From Pseudoxanthomonas sp. F37 (GTDB lineage Bacteria; Pseudomonadota; Gammaproteobacteria; Xanthomonadales; Xanthomonadaceae): a stretch of 64,000 bases of DNA. The first letter of the stretch is position 1. Every line of letters begins with the position of its first letter. The translations under genes were made by a program, and so were the position numbers. Below the pieces are notes generated by a model. That model worked only from the letters and a program-made list of their open reading frames with translations, made no database searches and had not been told where the DNA came from. The DNA is taken from NCBI RefSeq assembly GCF_022965755.1, contig NZ_CP095187.1:372001-436000 (forward strand), written 5' to 3'. Positions 24,832-34,254 of the stretch are shown here, piece after piece.

Positions 24832-26559
24832 ATGTCGTACCGCGCTCATGGTGATCTGCGCCCGAGCGGCGCGCCTTCCACACGCCACCCGCACGCTCCC
24901 TGCTCCGCGGTCGCCGCACCGGTGCGGCGCCGACGGCCTGGCGCCTTCGGGGCCGGCCTGGTGCTCGTCGGCCTGCTGCTGGCCGGCCCTGCGCTGGCGC
25001 TGATCACTGCGGGCTGGACGACCAACGGCAGCGCCTCGGCCAGTGCCACCGTCAACGGCATCACCGTGACATTGACGGGGCAGGCGGACGAGGCGTATTC
25101 GGCCGGCACGTTCAACAGCACCGGCTGGTGGAGCGATCCGTACGGCGGTGGCGTCAACGGTGGCCCCTCGCTGACGATGGTCTACGACAGTGCCGGCACG
25201 CGGAACTACGTGTTCACCTTCAGCAAGGCCGTCGACAACCCGGTGCTGCATGTGGATCGCCTGGGCGGCTTCTACGACAACAACCGGCCCAACGGCACAC
25301 GCTGGACCTTGACCGGCTTCACCGCCGCGGGTGGGGCGGTGGCGCTGGAACGGCTGTCGGGCAACGCCCAGTTCACCGTGACGCCGGAGCAGAACCGCTT
25401 CGCGCGCGCGACGACCGGCACCTTCGGCGGGACCGGCTCGTCCGAGTGCCTGTCCACGTCCAACGGCACTGCCTGTGGGTCGGTCCGCTTCAATGGTACG
25501 GGCATCACCCGGCTGACCTTCGCGGTGGAAATGGCGGGCGATCGTGGCGCGGGCGACGAGCTGGAACTGCGCTGGAGTTTCGATGGCGCGAAGCTGATCG
25601 TGCGCAAGCAGTCCGCCGGCGGCACGGGCACGTTCGGCATCACCGCCAACAATGCGCTGTCGCAGGCGTTCAATCTGGTCACCACGGCGCAGAACGTGCC
25701 GGTGGCGTCGAACGCGTATCCGCTCACCAACCACGCGGCGGCGATCACGCTGACCGAATCCAGCGTCCCTTCCGGTTATGTCCTGCTGGCGGCCGCCTGC
25801 ACCGACCAGAACGGGGCCACGGTGGCCGCCACGGTGGACACGGCAGCGCGCCGGGTCACCCTTGCGTCCGCCGACTACCGCGCCAACCAGACCATCACCT
25901 GCACGCTGAGCAACGCCGCACCCGCGACCCTGGCCTTGGCCAAGACCTGGACCCATGCCGCGGTCAACGACAGCGCCACCTTGTCGGCCAGCGGCGGCAC
26001 GAACACCGCCACGCTCGCATCCGTCGCCAACAGCGCCGCCGAGACCGATACCGGCGCCGCCGTAAAGGTGGCGCCGGGCGATGTCGTCACCCTGTCCGAA
26101 ACGCCGGGCGCGGGCAATGCGCGTCCCTACACCGCCAGCGCATGGACGTGCACCGGCGGCAAGCTGAGCGGGAACACGCTGACCCTCACCGATGCGCACG
26201 CCGGACAGGCGATCCTCTGTTCCATCACCAACAGCGCGCGGGCGACCGACGTGTCGGTGGTCAAGTCGGCGGCGATGGGCCCGGTGAACAGCGGGCAGCT
26301 GACGAACTTCACCGTCGTCGTCTCCAACGCAGGTCCGCTTGCGGCCGATGGCGCGATGGTGAGCGACACGCCCGGCGCCGGACTGGACTGCCCGGCCTCG
26401 GGCACTCCGATCACCTGCAGCGCCAGTGGTGGCGCCGCCTGTCCCGGCGCAGGCTCGCTGCCGGGTCTGGTGGGGGCGGGCGTGGCGGTGCCGACCCTGC
26501 CGGCCGGCGGGACCGTGACCTTCACGGTGCCCTGCCAGGTGACGGCCAGCGGCCTGTAG
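24832..26559 (+). CDS. DUF11-repeat surface/adhesin-like protein
   Basis: A 575-residue secreted protein. The ATG at 24832 precedes a long basic leader and a hydrophobic signal (FGAGLVLVGLLLAGPALAL). The mature chain is rich in Thr, Ser, Ala and Asn and all-beta in character. Residues ~70-290 form an unassigned N-terminal domain. Several prealbumin-like modules follow (LTESSVPSGYVLLAAACTDQ; VTLSETPGAG), and the C-terminal ~90 residues are one DUF11 repeat (VVKSAAMGPVNSGQLTNFTV ... GGTVTFTVPC). It stops shortly after the repeat, with no LPxTG or autotransporter domain. The full protein is probably exported and surface-associated; function unknown. Confidence 0.75.
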   Translation: MSYRAHGDLRPSGAPSTRHPHAPCSAVAAPVRRRRPGAFGAGLVLVGLLLAGPALALITAGWTTNGSASASATVNGITVTLTGQADEAYSAGTFNSTGWWSDPYGGGVNGGPSLTMVYDSAGTRNYVFTFSKAVDNPVLHVDRLGGFYDNNRPNGTRWTLTGFTAAGGAVALERLSGNAQFTVTPEQNRFARATTGTFGGTGSSECLSTSNGTACGSVRFNGTGITRLTFAVEMAGDRGAGDELELRWSFDGAKLIVRKQSAGGTGTFGITANNALSQAFNLVTTAQNVPVASNAYPLTNHAAAITLTESSVPSGYVLLAAACTDQNGATVAATVDTAARRVTLASADYRANQTITCTLSNAAPATLALAKTWTHAAVNDSATLSASGGTNTATLASVANSAAETDTGAAVKVAPGDVVTLSETPGAGNARPYTASAWTCTGGKLSGNTLTLTDAHAGQAILCSITNSARATDVSVVKSAAMGPVNSGQLTNFTVVVSNAGPLAADGAMVSDTPGAGLDCPASGTPITCSASGGAACPGAGSLPGLVGAGVAVPTLPAGGTVTFTVPCQVTASGL

Positions 26560-26629
26560 GTCCGCGCGCGCTTCCCAAGCGCGTCGCCAGTCTCCATGAT
26601 GCGGCGTCCCGAACCACCGCAATGAAGTG

Positions 26630-28729
26630 ATGAGTCGTACTGCCTGGGCATGGGCGGTGGTGGTGCTGACCACCGTCGCGCTCGCCGCGACCTTCCTGGT
26701 CACCCCCCGTTTCCCCGTTCCCATGCCCGAATCCGGCCCGCCCGCCACGCCGTTCGGATGGGCCGGACAGCTGTCATGGGTGGCCGGGGATGGCATGCGC
26801 GGGCTCCGGGACGGGGCCGGCACCCTGGCCCGCTTCGATGACCCCTGGGGCATCGTGGTGGCGGCCGACGGTACGCGCTATGTCGCCGACGCCGGCGACA
26901 ACAACCTGATCCGCCGCATCGCCCCCGACGGGACGGTGTCGACCCTGGCGGGCGGACGCGAAGGGTTCGCCGACGGCAGTGGCGCGACGGCCGCCTTCCA
27001 TACGCCCTCGGCGCTGGCGCTGGATGGCGACGGCAACCTGTATGTCGCCGACACCGGCAACCATGCCATCCGCAAGGTCACCCCGCAGGGCGTGGTGAGC
27101 ACGCTCGCCGGCGGAGGCGGCCCCGGCTTCCGCGACGGGCCGGGCGGGCAGGCGCTGTTCAACGGACCCATCGGCGTGGCCGTGGATGGCGCGGGCCGGG
27201 TCTACGTGGCCGACACCTACAACGACCGCATCCGTGTGATCGGCCGCGAGGGTCAGGTGAGCACGCTGGCCGGCGGTGACCGCCCCGGGTTCCAGGATGG
27301 CACCGGCGACCAGGCGCGCTTCGATACACCCACCGCCGTGGCGGTGGATGCGACGGGGGTCGCGTGGGTGGCCGACCTGGGCAACGATGCGATCCGCCGC
27401 ATCGGGCCGAAGGGCGGCGTCAGCACGCTTCCGCTGCAGCCCGACCTGGACACGCAGGCCGGGCCGCGCCGCCCGCTGGCGCTGGCGCTCACCCACGATG
27501 GCCACCTGTACGTGGGCGAGCTGTCCACCGGCCGCGTGATGCAGGTGATGCGCGATGGACGCTGGCGGGCCCTGGCCGGCCATCTGCCGGGGCAGCGGTT
27601 CTCGCGGACGGCAGGCCTGGCCGTCGATGCCGCCGGCGACGTGTACGTCACCGACGCGGGCAGCCATCGCGTGCATCGCATCGTACCGATGGCGCCGGGT
27701 GCGGCGGCCGTCGTCACGCCGGTCGGTCCCGCGCCGGACGATCCTCTGCCCGATACCGGTGGCCGCTGGCCGCTCGCGCCGCAGGATGGATGGCACGAGG
27801 TCGTGGGGACGCTGGGCGAAGTGCGCGGCGACTACCAGGGCGAGAGCCGCCACCACCTGCACGGCGGGCTCGACATCCGCGGCGATGTGGGCGCCACGGT
27901 GCTGGCCATCGCCGATGGCAAGGTCGGCAGCCCCGCGGCCGCATGGGGTTTCGATGGCCTGGGCGAAGGGCTGGCGGTCGGCCCGCTGGGCTACATCCAC
28001 ATGAAGGTGGGGCGCGCGCCAAGCGGCCAACTTCTCGATGCCGCGCGCTTCCAGTTGCTGCATGACTTCAGCGGCGACCCGTCCCGGATCCGCGTGCGCC
28101 GCGGCACCCGCTTCTCCGTGGGCGACGCGCTGGGCACGGTGAACCGCATGGCGCACGTGCACCTGTCTCTCGGCCCGTCCGGTTACGAGCGCAATGCGAT
28201 CGCACTGGGCTTCGCCGGCTTCAGCGATGCCTATCCGCCGCGCATCGACGAGGTGACCCTGTTCGATACGCTGGACCAGCCCCTGGACGCGCGACAGGAC
28301 GGCCGGCTGGTGGTGCCCCGCGACCTGCGGGGCGTGCGCATCGTGGTGGATGCCTGGGACCAGGTGGACCGCAACCTGCCGCGCAGGCGCCTGGGCCTGC
28401 ATGCGCTGGGCTACCAGTTGCTGCACCACGACGGCACGCCGGTGCCCGGCTTCGAAACGCCGCGCATGACCATCGATTTCCAGCGCCTGCCCGCCGACGA
28501 TGCCGTGCAGGTGGCCTATGCGCCGGGCAGCGGCATCACCGTGCACGGCAGCGCCGTCACCCGGTTCCGCTACAGCGTCACCAACACCGTGCGCGATGGC
28601 GCCTGGGCCGAAGGCGCGTGGCAGCCCGAGGTGCTTGCGCCCGGCGACTACGTGCTGCGCATCACCGCCCGCGACCACAGCGGCAATGAGGCGCAGGGTC
28701 GCCGCGACCTGCCGCTGCGCCTGCCCTAG
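26630..28729 (+). CDS. NHL beta-propeller fused to M23-type peptidase domain
   Basis: A 699-residue exported protein; the ATG at 26630 or a GTG 3 bp earlier may start it. After one N-terminal hydrophobic helix come five or six NHL repeats (about 55-360) with the pattern GDGNLYVADTGNHAIRKV and STLAGG-x-x-GF-x-DG. Residues ~400-515 look like an M23/LytM metallopeptidase: H411-x3-D415 in HGGLDI and H509-x-H511 in AHVHLS are the expected zinc ligands. The remaining ~190 residues are beta-rich (RIDEVTLFDTLDQPL). M23 enzymes cut peptidoglycan peptides, and the propeller may bind protein or glycan. Activity is inferred from the four ligands only. Confidence 0.75.
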   Translation: MSRTAWAWAVVVLTTVALAATFLVTPRFPVPMPESGPPATPFGWAGQLSWVAGDGMRGLRDGAGTLARFDDPWGIVVAADGTRYVADAGDNNLIRRIAPDGTVSTLAGGREGFADGSGATAAFHTPSALALDGDGNLYVADTGNHAIRKVTPQGVVSTLAGGGGPGFRDGPGGQALFNGPIGVAVDGAGRVYVADTYNDRIRVIGREGQVSTLAGGDRPGFQDGTGDQARFDTPTAVAVDATGVAWVADLGNDAIRRIGPKGGVSTLPLQPDLDTQAGPRRPLALALTHDGHLYVGELSTGRVMQVMRDGRWRALAGHLPGQRFSRTAGLAVDAAGDVYVTDAGSHRVHRIVPMAPGAAAVVTPVGPAPDDPLPDTGGRWPLAPQDGWHEVVGTLGEVRGDYQGESRHHLHGGLDIRGDVGATVLAIADGKVGSPAAAWGFDGLGEGLAVGPLGYIHMKVGRAPSGQLLDAARFQLLHDFSGDPSRIRVRRGTRFSVGDALGTVNRMAHVHLSLGPSGYERNAIALGFAGFSDAYPPRIDEVTLFDTLDQPLDARQDGRLVVPRDLRGVRIVVDAWDQVDRNLPRRRLGLHALGYQLLHHDGTPVPGFETPRMTIDFQRLPADDAVQVAYAPGSGITVHGSAVTRFRYSVTNTVRDGAWAEGAWQPEVLAPGDYVLRITARDHSGNEAQGRRDLPLRLP

Positions 28730-28822
28730 CTGCGGGAGCGGCGTGTCGATCGCCGCCCCTTCCATTCGTCGTCTCCCTGAAAGCGCCGGATCGCCCGGTG
28801 CCACGCGCGAAGGAGAACCCGA

Positions 28823-29248
28823 ATGAAAGTCATGGTCCTGGTGAAGGCCAGCCCCGCATCCGAAGCCGGCCAAATGCCGGGCACCGGACTGCTCACCGAA
28901 ATGGGCAAGTTCAACGAAGCGCTGGTGAAGGCCGGCATCCTGCTGGCCGGCGAAGGCCTGCATCCGAGTTCGCGCGGCGCACGCGTGCGGTTCGAGGGCA
29001 GACAGCGCACGGTGATCGACGGCCCCTTCGGCGAGGCCAAGGAACTGATCGCCGGCTTCTGGTTGTGGCAGGTGCGCAATCTCGACGAAGCCATCGAGTG
29101 GATCAAGCGCGCGCCGTTCGATGGCGGTGCGGAAGTCGAGCTGCGACCCGTGTTCGAGGCGGACGACTTCGGCGAGGCGCTGACGCCGGAGCTGCGCGAG
29201 CAGGAAGCGCGGCTGGCGGCCGACCTCACCTCCCGTGGTCCGCAGTGA
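28823..29248 (+). CDS. YCII-related (YciI-like) protein
   Basis: A 141-residue ferredoxin-like alpha/beta protein of the YCII/DGPF family. It has the family core TVIDGPFGEAKELIAGFWLW and the strand MKVMVLVKASPASEAG. The conserved acidic GPF-x-E segment is present. It lies 10 bp before a VOC-fold gene on the same strand, so both form a small operon. YCII proteins of this subgroup often sit near ECF sigma factors, but none is adjacent. Function is unknown. Confidence 0.85.
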   Translation: MKVMVLVKASPASEAGQMPGTGLLTEMGKFNEALVKAGILLAGEGLHPSSRGARVRFEGRQRTVIDGPFGEAKELIAGFWLWQVRNLDEAIEWIKRAPFDGGAEVELRPVFEADDFGEALTPELREQEARLAADLTSRGPQ

Positions 29249-29258
29249 GGCGCAGCGC

Positions 29259-29666
29259 ATGAGCACCCAGATCTTCGTGAACCTACCGGTGCGCGACCTG
29301 CCGGCGTCCAAGGCCTTCTTCAACGCGCTCGGCTACGCGACCAATCCGAGCTTCACCAATGACGAAGCCGCCTGCCTCGTCATCAGCGACAGCATTTACG
29401 TAATGCTGCTGGTGGAGCCGTTCTTCCAGGGCTTCACCCGCAAGTCGCTGTGCGATGCGCGGACGCACACGGAAGTGCTGCTCTGCCTGTCGGTCGCCAG
29501 CCGCAGCGAGGTGGATGCGATGGTCGCCAAGGCGCTGTCGGCCGGCGGTCGTGAGCCGATGCAAGCCAAGGATTACGGTTTCATGTACCAACGTGGCTTC
29601 GAGGATCTCGATGGCCACCTGTGGGAGGTCGTGCACATGGATGAGGCCAGACCGTCTACCGACTGA
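29259..29666 (+). CDS. VOC-family (glyoxalase-like) protein
   Basis: A 135-residue vicinal-oxygen-chelate protein. The ATG at 29259 (MSTQIFVNLPVRDL) gives the normal length. Paired beta-alpha-beta modules are visible (VNLPVRDLPASKAFFNALGY and YQRGFEDLDGHLWEVVHM). It matches the subgroup annotated as lactoylglutathione lyase-like or extradiol dioxygenase-like, whose activity is mostly untested. It is the second gene of a pair with the YCII protein. Confidence 0.85.
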   Translation: MSTQIFVNLPVRDLPASKAFFNALGYATNPSFTNDEAACLVISDSIYVMLLVEPFFQGFTRKSLCDARTHTEVLLCLSVASRSEVDAMVAKALSAGGREPMQAKDYGFMYQRGFEDLDGHLWEVVHMDEARPSTD

Positions 29667-29792
29667 TGCAGCAGGTGAGGCTCCGAAGTAGATGAATGCA
29701 GTGCGCGACGTTGCTCACATTGGCGCGTCGCGGCTTGCGTCGCATGGTGGCGTGTCGTACAGATAAGGCTGTTTCTGGCAGGAGGCCTTGCG

Positions 29793-30416
29793 ATGATCAG
29801 AAGATCTGCGCTTGCAAGCAGGAATGGCGTTCGCTCTGCTTTCGCGGGGGTGATCGTATCGATGGGCGTAACCACAGGGTGCCAAGGCATGGCGATGACG
29901 CAGGAATCCGGACACGTGCCCTCGGGGGGCGCAAGCTCAACGACTAGCGAACCGTTGACGTTCGTGCGGCACAACTTCGGTGCGTTCTGCTACTCGACCT
30001 ATGGCTGCCGGGTGACCTACAACGGGTTCACTCACATCTCCGAGCCAGACGATGTGCTTCAGCTGCCTTCAGCGTCGCTGGGCGAGAAGTACCCTGCGAA
30101 CCTGGATGCGAGCTATCTCTCGGTCGGCAACTTCCCCGAACCTGCCCAAGTGGTGTGGAAGTCGAAGGATGGTGTGAAGCATTCGGCTTCCGTTGACATT
30201 GCAAGCATATTCCGGGACCAGCGCGTCCTCCATCATGTGCCCAATGGAGCCGTGGATGGCGATATCGGCGACCCCGGCATCATTCTGGAAGTGAACGACA
30301 GGACGATCAACGTCTACATGAAGGCGTTCGTGCCTACCCGGGTCCCGCAGATCCCAGGAAACGAGTACAGCCGTTTCCGGGATGACCTGATTCTGGCGTG
30401 GAGCAAGACCTACTAG
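29793..30416 (+). CDS. Putative lipoprotein, candidate immunity partner of the Tle1-like lipase
   Basis: A 207-residue protein. GGAGG lies 7 bp before the ATG. The N-terminus is a lipoprotein signal with lipobox VTTGC (Cys30), so the mature form begins in the periplasm. The globular part has recurring motifs (HNFGAFCYSTYGCRVTYNGF, VDIASIFRDQRVLHHVP, DPGIILEVNDRTINVYM). I do not recognise a named domain with certainty. Base composition is visibly lower in GC than the neighbours. It lies 26 bp upstream of a Tle1-like phospholipase; periplasmic lipoproteins are the usual immunity proteins for such effectors, so immunity is a reasonable inference. Confidence 0.6.
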   Translation: MIRRSALASRNGVRSAFAGVIVSMGVTTGCQGMAMTQESGHVPSGGASSTTSEPLTFVRHNFGAFCYSTYGCRVTYNGFTHISEPDDVLQLPSASLGEKYPANLDASYLSVGNFPEPAQVVWKSKDGVKHSASVDIASIFRDQRVLHHVPNGAVDGDIGDPGIILEVNDRTINVYMKAFVPTRVPQIPGNEYSRFRDDLILAWSKTY

Positions 30417-30442
30417 CGGAAAGACGCACAAGGAGTGTGAAG

Positions 30443-31789
30443 ATGGGTGGCGAACGACATCCGGATGGCGTGGAAACCTACCCGGCAACGCTGGAAGACC
30501 TGGCGACCTACACGCAGGCGCGGGCGCAACTTGCGGCATTTCAGGCTCCTGTCCTGGTGGATGGAGAACGGACTCGGGAGCGACTATTCGTCGCGGCATT
30601 CGATGGAACCGGCAACAGCCTGCACAGGGATGCTCCGGAGAACCTCACGAATGTAGCGAGGATCCGTGAGCAGGTTGAGGCGCTCCACAAGCGAGGCGAG
30701 GCTTCGCAGATCGCAACGGGGTATGTCGAAGGGCCCGGAACCCAAGGTGGCTTGCGCGGGGTCTCGGATGCGATACGTGGCGGCACTTACGAAGCCAGGA
30801 TGGAGGAGATGTACCTCCAGTTCACCCGGAAGGCCGCCGAATGGCTGCGGGAGAACCCCAACGCCGACATACGCATCGCCGCCATCGGTTTCAGTCGTGG
30901 CGCAGAACAGGCCGCTGGATTCACCCGGCTGATCGAAGAGAGGGGAATCCAGGATCCCGCGGGCATGAATGTGGTCCGGGATCGAAACGGCTTCATCGAC
31001 CGTCTCGAATTCACCCGCCCACCCCTGCGCGAACCCGGCACCGTCGTCCAGGCCGTCGGCCTGTTCGATCCGGTCGGCACCGGCGAGCCCCGCGACCACG
31101 ATCGTCGCCTGCCGCCCTCGGCGGTGTCGGGGTTCCAGATCACCGCCGAGGACGAGCGGCGCAATCTCTTCCAGTCCACGCGCGTGCTGGATCCCGGCGC
31201 GACCGAGGGCGGGCGCTTCCTCAACGTCACCGTGGCGGGTGCGCACAGCGACATCGGCGGGAGTTACGCGCTGGACGGCCTGTCCATCCGCAGCGGCAAC
31301 CTGATGATCGACTACCTCAACGCGCTGAGCGACCCGCCGTTCCTGCAGAAGCGGGAGGAACCCATTGATCCCTCGCGTAACGTCATCCATCGCTCCGAGG
31401 ACCATCAGTTCTTCTATCGCACCTCCGTGTACGACAAGGAGGGGGTCCGCGGCAGGCAGGAGGAGCTTGCGCCCTCCACGTTGTGCAGGATCGATTGCCT
31501 CGATGCCCAGCCCCGCAATGCGGCGATGGCCGAGAGTCTGCGCTGGCGTCCGGTCGAGATCGGGCCCGCGCCGGGCGCGGCCTCGCCGGCGAACAGGGTC
31601 GAACAGCTGCTGCAGGCGGCGAAGCAAGGCGATGCCGCCGCCATCGACCGGCTCGGGCGCGACCATTTGCACAGCGAACAAGGGCAGGCGTGGCTGCGGG
31701 AAGGACAGCAGCGTCTTCGTGAGCTGCAGCCGGCCCTGCCTGCGGTGCCGGTGGCACCACAGCCAGAGCCTGCCGCGCTCGCACGCTGA
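30443..31789 (+). CDS. Tle1-like (DUF2235) lipase, candidate secreted antibacterial effector
   Basis: A 448-residue alpha/beta hydrolase. The ATG at 30443 follows AGGAG by 7 bp; an upstream GTG at 30398 would overlap the lipoprotein gene. The DUF2235 fold starts with FVAAFDGTGNS. The catalytic triad is readable: Ser151 in GFSRGAEQ, Asp209 in GLFDPVG and His268 in GAHSDIGG. There is no signal peptide, as expected for a type VI substrate. The C-terminal ~70 residues are helical and Gln-rich (QGQAWLREGQQRLRELQ). No VgrG, PAAR or T6SS structural gene is in the window, so the delivery route is unknown. Lower GC in the first ~500 bp supports acquisition together with the upstream lipoprotein. Confidence 0.75.
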   Translation: MGGERHPDGVETYPATLEDLATYTQARAQLAAFQAPVLVDGERTRERLFVAAFDGTGNSLHRDAPENLTNVARIREQVEALHKRGEASQIATGYVEGPGTQGGLRGVSDAIRGGTYEARMEEMYLQFTRKAAEWLRENPNADIRIAAIGFSRGAEQAAGFTRLIEERGIQDPAGMNVVRDRNGFIDRLEFTRPPLREPGTVVQAVGLFDPVGTGEPRDHDRRLPPSAVSGFQITAEDERRNLFQSTRVLDPGATEGGRFLNVTVAGAHSDIGGSYALDGLSIRSGNLMIDYLNALSDPPFLQKREEPIDPSRNVIHRSEDHQFFYRTSVYDKEGVRGRQEELAPSTLCRIDCLDAQPRNAAMAESLRWRPVEIGPAPGAASPANRVEQLLQAAKQGDAAAIDRLGRDHLHSEQGQAWLREGQQRLRELQPALPAVPVAPQPEPAALAR

Positions 31790-31861
31790 GCCTGCGCTTG
31801 TCGCGTCCCATCGCCCTGCGGTTTAATCCGACCGGGGACAACGATGCCAAGGGAGGCATCC

Positions 31862-33793
31862 ATGGGATGGGGAACACGGCGTGCGGGCATCCTGCTGGGA
31901 TGCCTGCTGGCACCGCTGGCGCAGGCCCAGGTGGATCTGGAGCCGTTCCTGAAGCAGGACGTGCTGGAAACCCTGAAGATCTCGCCCACCGGCGAGTACT
32001 ACGCGCTGACCGTGCCGCTGGAGGACCAGACCATCCTCGCCGTGCAGCGGCGCAGCGACCGCCAGATCACCGCCAAGATCAGCGCCGGCGCCGACAGCAT
32101 CATCGACGATGTCTGGTGGGTCAGCGACGAGCGCGTCGTCGTGTCGGTGGCGAAGAAGTACGGCTCGCGCGACCAACCCTACGCCACCGGCGAACTCTAT
32201 GCGACCAATGTCGACGGCAGTACGCGCCGGCAGATCTTCGCCCGCTACGGCCTGGACGGCAACGACATCCAGCCGCGCGCCGCCGAGCTGGTCGATCCCA
32301 TGCCGAACGATCCGCGCAAGGTGCTGATCAGCATGTACGCGCTGGACACCTCCATGCCGAACACCCGGCTGATGACGCTGGACGCGTACAACGGCACGCT
32401 GGATACCGTGTCGACGGCCCCCATCCGCCGCGCGGATTTTGCGGTCGACGCCACCGGGCAGGCCCGCTTCGCGCTGGGTGCCGGCGAGGACAACGCCAGC
32501 AAGCTCTACCACCGTGCCGGCGCGAAGGCGCCGTGGACCCTGGTCAATGACGAGAACGAGAGCCTTCGCGTGGAGGTGCCGCTCGGGTTCGCCGCCGATG
32601 GACGCACGGCCTACCTGCAGGTGGAACAGGCCGAGGGACCCGACGCGATCGTCGCGCTGGACACCGTCAGCGGGCAGCGCACGCAGGTGCTGCGCGACGC
32701 GGTGGTGGACCCGTACCGGATCATCCGCGCCGACGACGGGCGCACGCCGGTGGGCAGCTTCTTCATGCACGACAAGCTCCGCACGGTGTTCTTCGACGAA
32801 AAATCGGAGACGGCACGTCTTTACCGCAAGCTGGAGCGGTCCTTTCCCGGCCATTCGGTCTCCATCACGTCCGGTACGCGCGATGGCAAGCTGAAGATCG
32901 TCCACATCTGGAACGACACCAGCCCCGGCGATTTCTACCTCTTCAATACCGAGACGAACGCGGCCGACCTCATCTTCAGTCGCCGCCACTGGCTGGACCC
33001 GGCCACGCTGGCGCCCAGCCAGCCGGTGTCGCTGAAGGCGCGCGACGGCATGGCGTTGCACGGCTACCTGACGCGTCCGCGCGGCAGCCAGGGTCCGTTG
33101 CCGCTGGTGGTGCTGCCGCATGGCGGGCCGATCGGCGTCTTCGACCGCTGGGAGGTCGACGACGAAGCGCAGATGCTCGCGCGCGCAGGGTATGCCGTGC
33201 TGCGGCTCAACTTCCGCGGCTCGGGCAACTACGGGCGCGCGCACATGCAGGCCGCCGCGCGCGAGTGGGGCCGGGCCATGCAGGACGACCTGACCGACGC
33301 CACGCGCTGGGCCATCGAGCAGAAGGTCGCCGACCCGCAGCGCATCTGCCTGTACGGTGCCAGCTACGGCGGCTATGCCGCGCTGATGGGCGTGGCCCGG
33401 GAGCCCGCGCTGTACCGCTGCGCCGCCGGCTACGTGGGCGTGTACGACCTGGAGCTGATGCACCGGCAGAAATCGCGCAGCGCCAAATGGGTCGGCAACT
33501 ACATGAACGACTGGGTGGGCGACCGCGCCACGCTGGGCGAGGTCTCGCCCGTGCTGCTGGCCTCGCGCATCCGCGCCCCGGTCTTCCTGGCGGCGGGCGG
33601 AAAGGACGAGATCGCCCCGCAGGCCCATACGGAGCGGATGGAGAAGGCGTTGAAGGCGGCCGGCGTGCCGGTGGAGACGCTGTACGTGCGTACCGAAGGC
33701 CACGGCTTCTATGCCGAAGCCAACCGGCGGACCTACTACACCCGGCTGTTGGACTTCCTGTCGCGCCACCTCGGCGGCGCGAAGGGGAAGTAG
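31862..33793 (+). CDS. S9-family prolyl oligopeptidase-like peptidase, exported
   Basis: A 643-residue serine peptidase. The ATG at 31862 follows GGGAGG by 5 bp; an in-frame ATG 18 bp upstream has no such site. The signal peptide is RAGILLGCLLAPLAQAQ. Residues ~25-370 are a beta-propeller-like domain. The C-terminal ~260 residues are an alpha/beta hydrolase with Ser501 in GASYGGYAAL, Asp in GGKDEIAP and His in EGHGFY. It belongs to the dipeptidyl/acylaminoacyl peptidase group common in several copies in Xanthomonadaceae, used for scavenging peptides in the periplasm. It is monocistronic. Confidence 0.92.
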   Translation: MGWGTRRAGILLGCLLAPLAQAQVDLEPFLKQDVLETLKISPTGEYYALTVPLEDQTILAVQRRSDRQITAKISAGADSIIDDVWWVSDERVVVSVAKKYGSRDQPYATGELYATNVDGSTRRQIFARYGLDGNDIQPRAAELVDPMPNDPRKVLISMYALDTSMPNTRLMTLDAYNGTLDTVSTAPIRRADFAVDATGQARFALGAGEDNASKLYHRAGAKAPWTLVNDENESLRVEVPLGFAADGRTAYLQVEQAEGPDAIVALDTVSGQRTQVLRDAVVDPYRIIRADDGRTPVGSFFMHDKLRTVFFDEKSETARLYRKLERSFPGHSVSITSGTRDGKLKIVHIWNDTSPGDFYLFNTETNAADLIFSRRHWLDPATLAPSQPVSLKARDGMALHGYLTRPRGSQGPLPLVVLPHGGPIGVFDRWEVDDEAQMLARAGYAVLRLNFRGSGNYGRAHMQAAAREWGRAMQDDLTDATRWAIEQKVADPQRICLYGASYGGYAALMGVAREPALYRCAAGYVGVYDLELMHRQKSRSAKWVGNYMNDWVGDRATLGEVSPVLLASRIRAPVFLAAGGKDEIAPQAHTERMEKALKAAGVPVETLYVRTEGHGFYAEANRRTYYTRLLDFLSRHLGGAKGK

Positions 33794-33800
33794 GACGGGC

Positions 33801-34175
33801 TCAGGCGCCGACGCGCCTGCGTACCGCCTCGAAATCGCGCACCGGCCGCACCTCGATGCTGCCGGTGCCTATCCACGGGAATTCCTGCGCGATCTTCACC
33901 GCCTCGTCCAGGCTGTCGGCCTCGATCAGGTTGTAGCCGCCCAGGATTTCCTTGGTCTCGGCGAACGGGCCGTCGACGACGTGTGTCCTGCCATCGCGCA
34001 CGCGTACGGTGCGGGCGGTGCTGCCATGCTCCAGCTGCTGCGACTCCAGCAGCGTGCCCTGCGTCTTCAGTTCGTCAGCGTGGGTGATGCAGCCGTGCAT
34101 CATCTGGTCGAACGCGCCGGCGGGCAGCGCCTCGAGCAGCGTGTCGTCGGTGTAGATCAGCAACAGGAACTTCAT
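33801..34175 (-). CDS. YCII-related (YciI-like) protein
   Basis: A 124-residue member of the DGPF/YCII family: start MKFLLLIYTDD, core HVVDGPFAETKEILGGYNLI and a closing IEVRPVRDF strand. It is a distant paralogue of the gene at 28823, with the same conserved GPF-x-E segment. It stands alone, its stop 7 bp from the convergent S9 peptidase. Function is unknown. Confidence 0.85.
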   Translation of the reverse strand: MKFLLLIYTDDTLLEALPAGAFDQMMHGCITHADELKTQGTLLESQQLEHGSTARTVRVRDGRTHVVDGPFAETKEILGGYNLIEADSLDEAVKIAQEFPWIGTGSIEVRPVRDFEAVRRRVGA

Positions 34176-34254
34176 GCGCCCTCCCGGCGAGCCGTGCAGG
34201 CCGGGATTGTGCCACGCCCTCGTGACCGGCGATGCCACGGCTGCGGCGCCGCGC

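Noticed and set aside
21659-24919. 1086-codon minus-strand frame opposite the cyanophycinase fusion
   Set aside because: Low-complexity Arg/His/Gln/Ala translation without domains, lying opposite a gene with clear catalytic motifs.
26560-26626. Frameshift extending the DUF11 protein beyond 26559
   Set aside because: The protein ends just after a complete DUF11 repeat with the usual terminal residues; the other frame's tail has no domain.
30443-31789. Type IV (X-Tfe) effector with XVIPCD tail
   Set aside because: The C-terminus is Gln-rich but lacks the GL-x-RIDHV-type motif and the ~120-residue domain.
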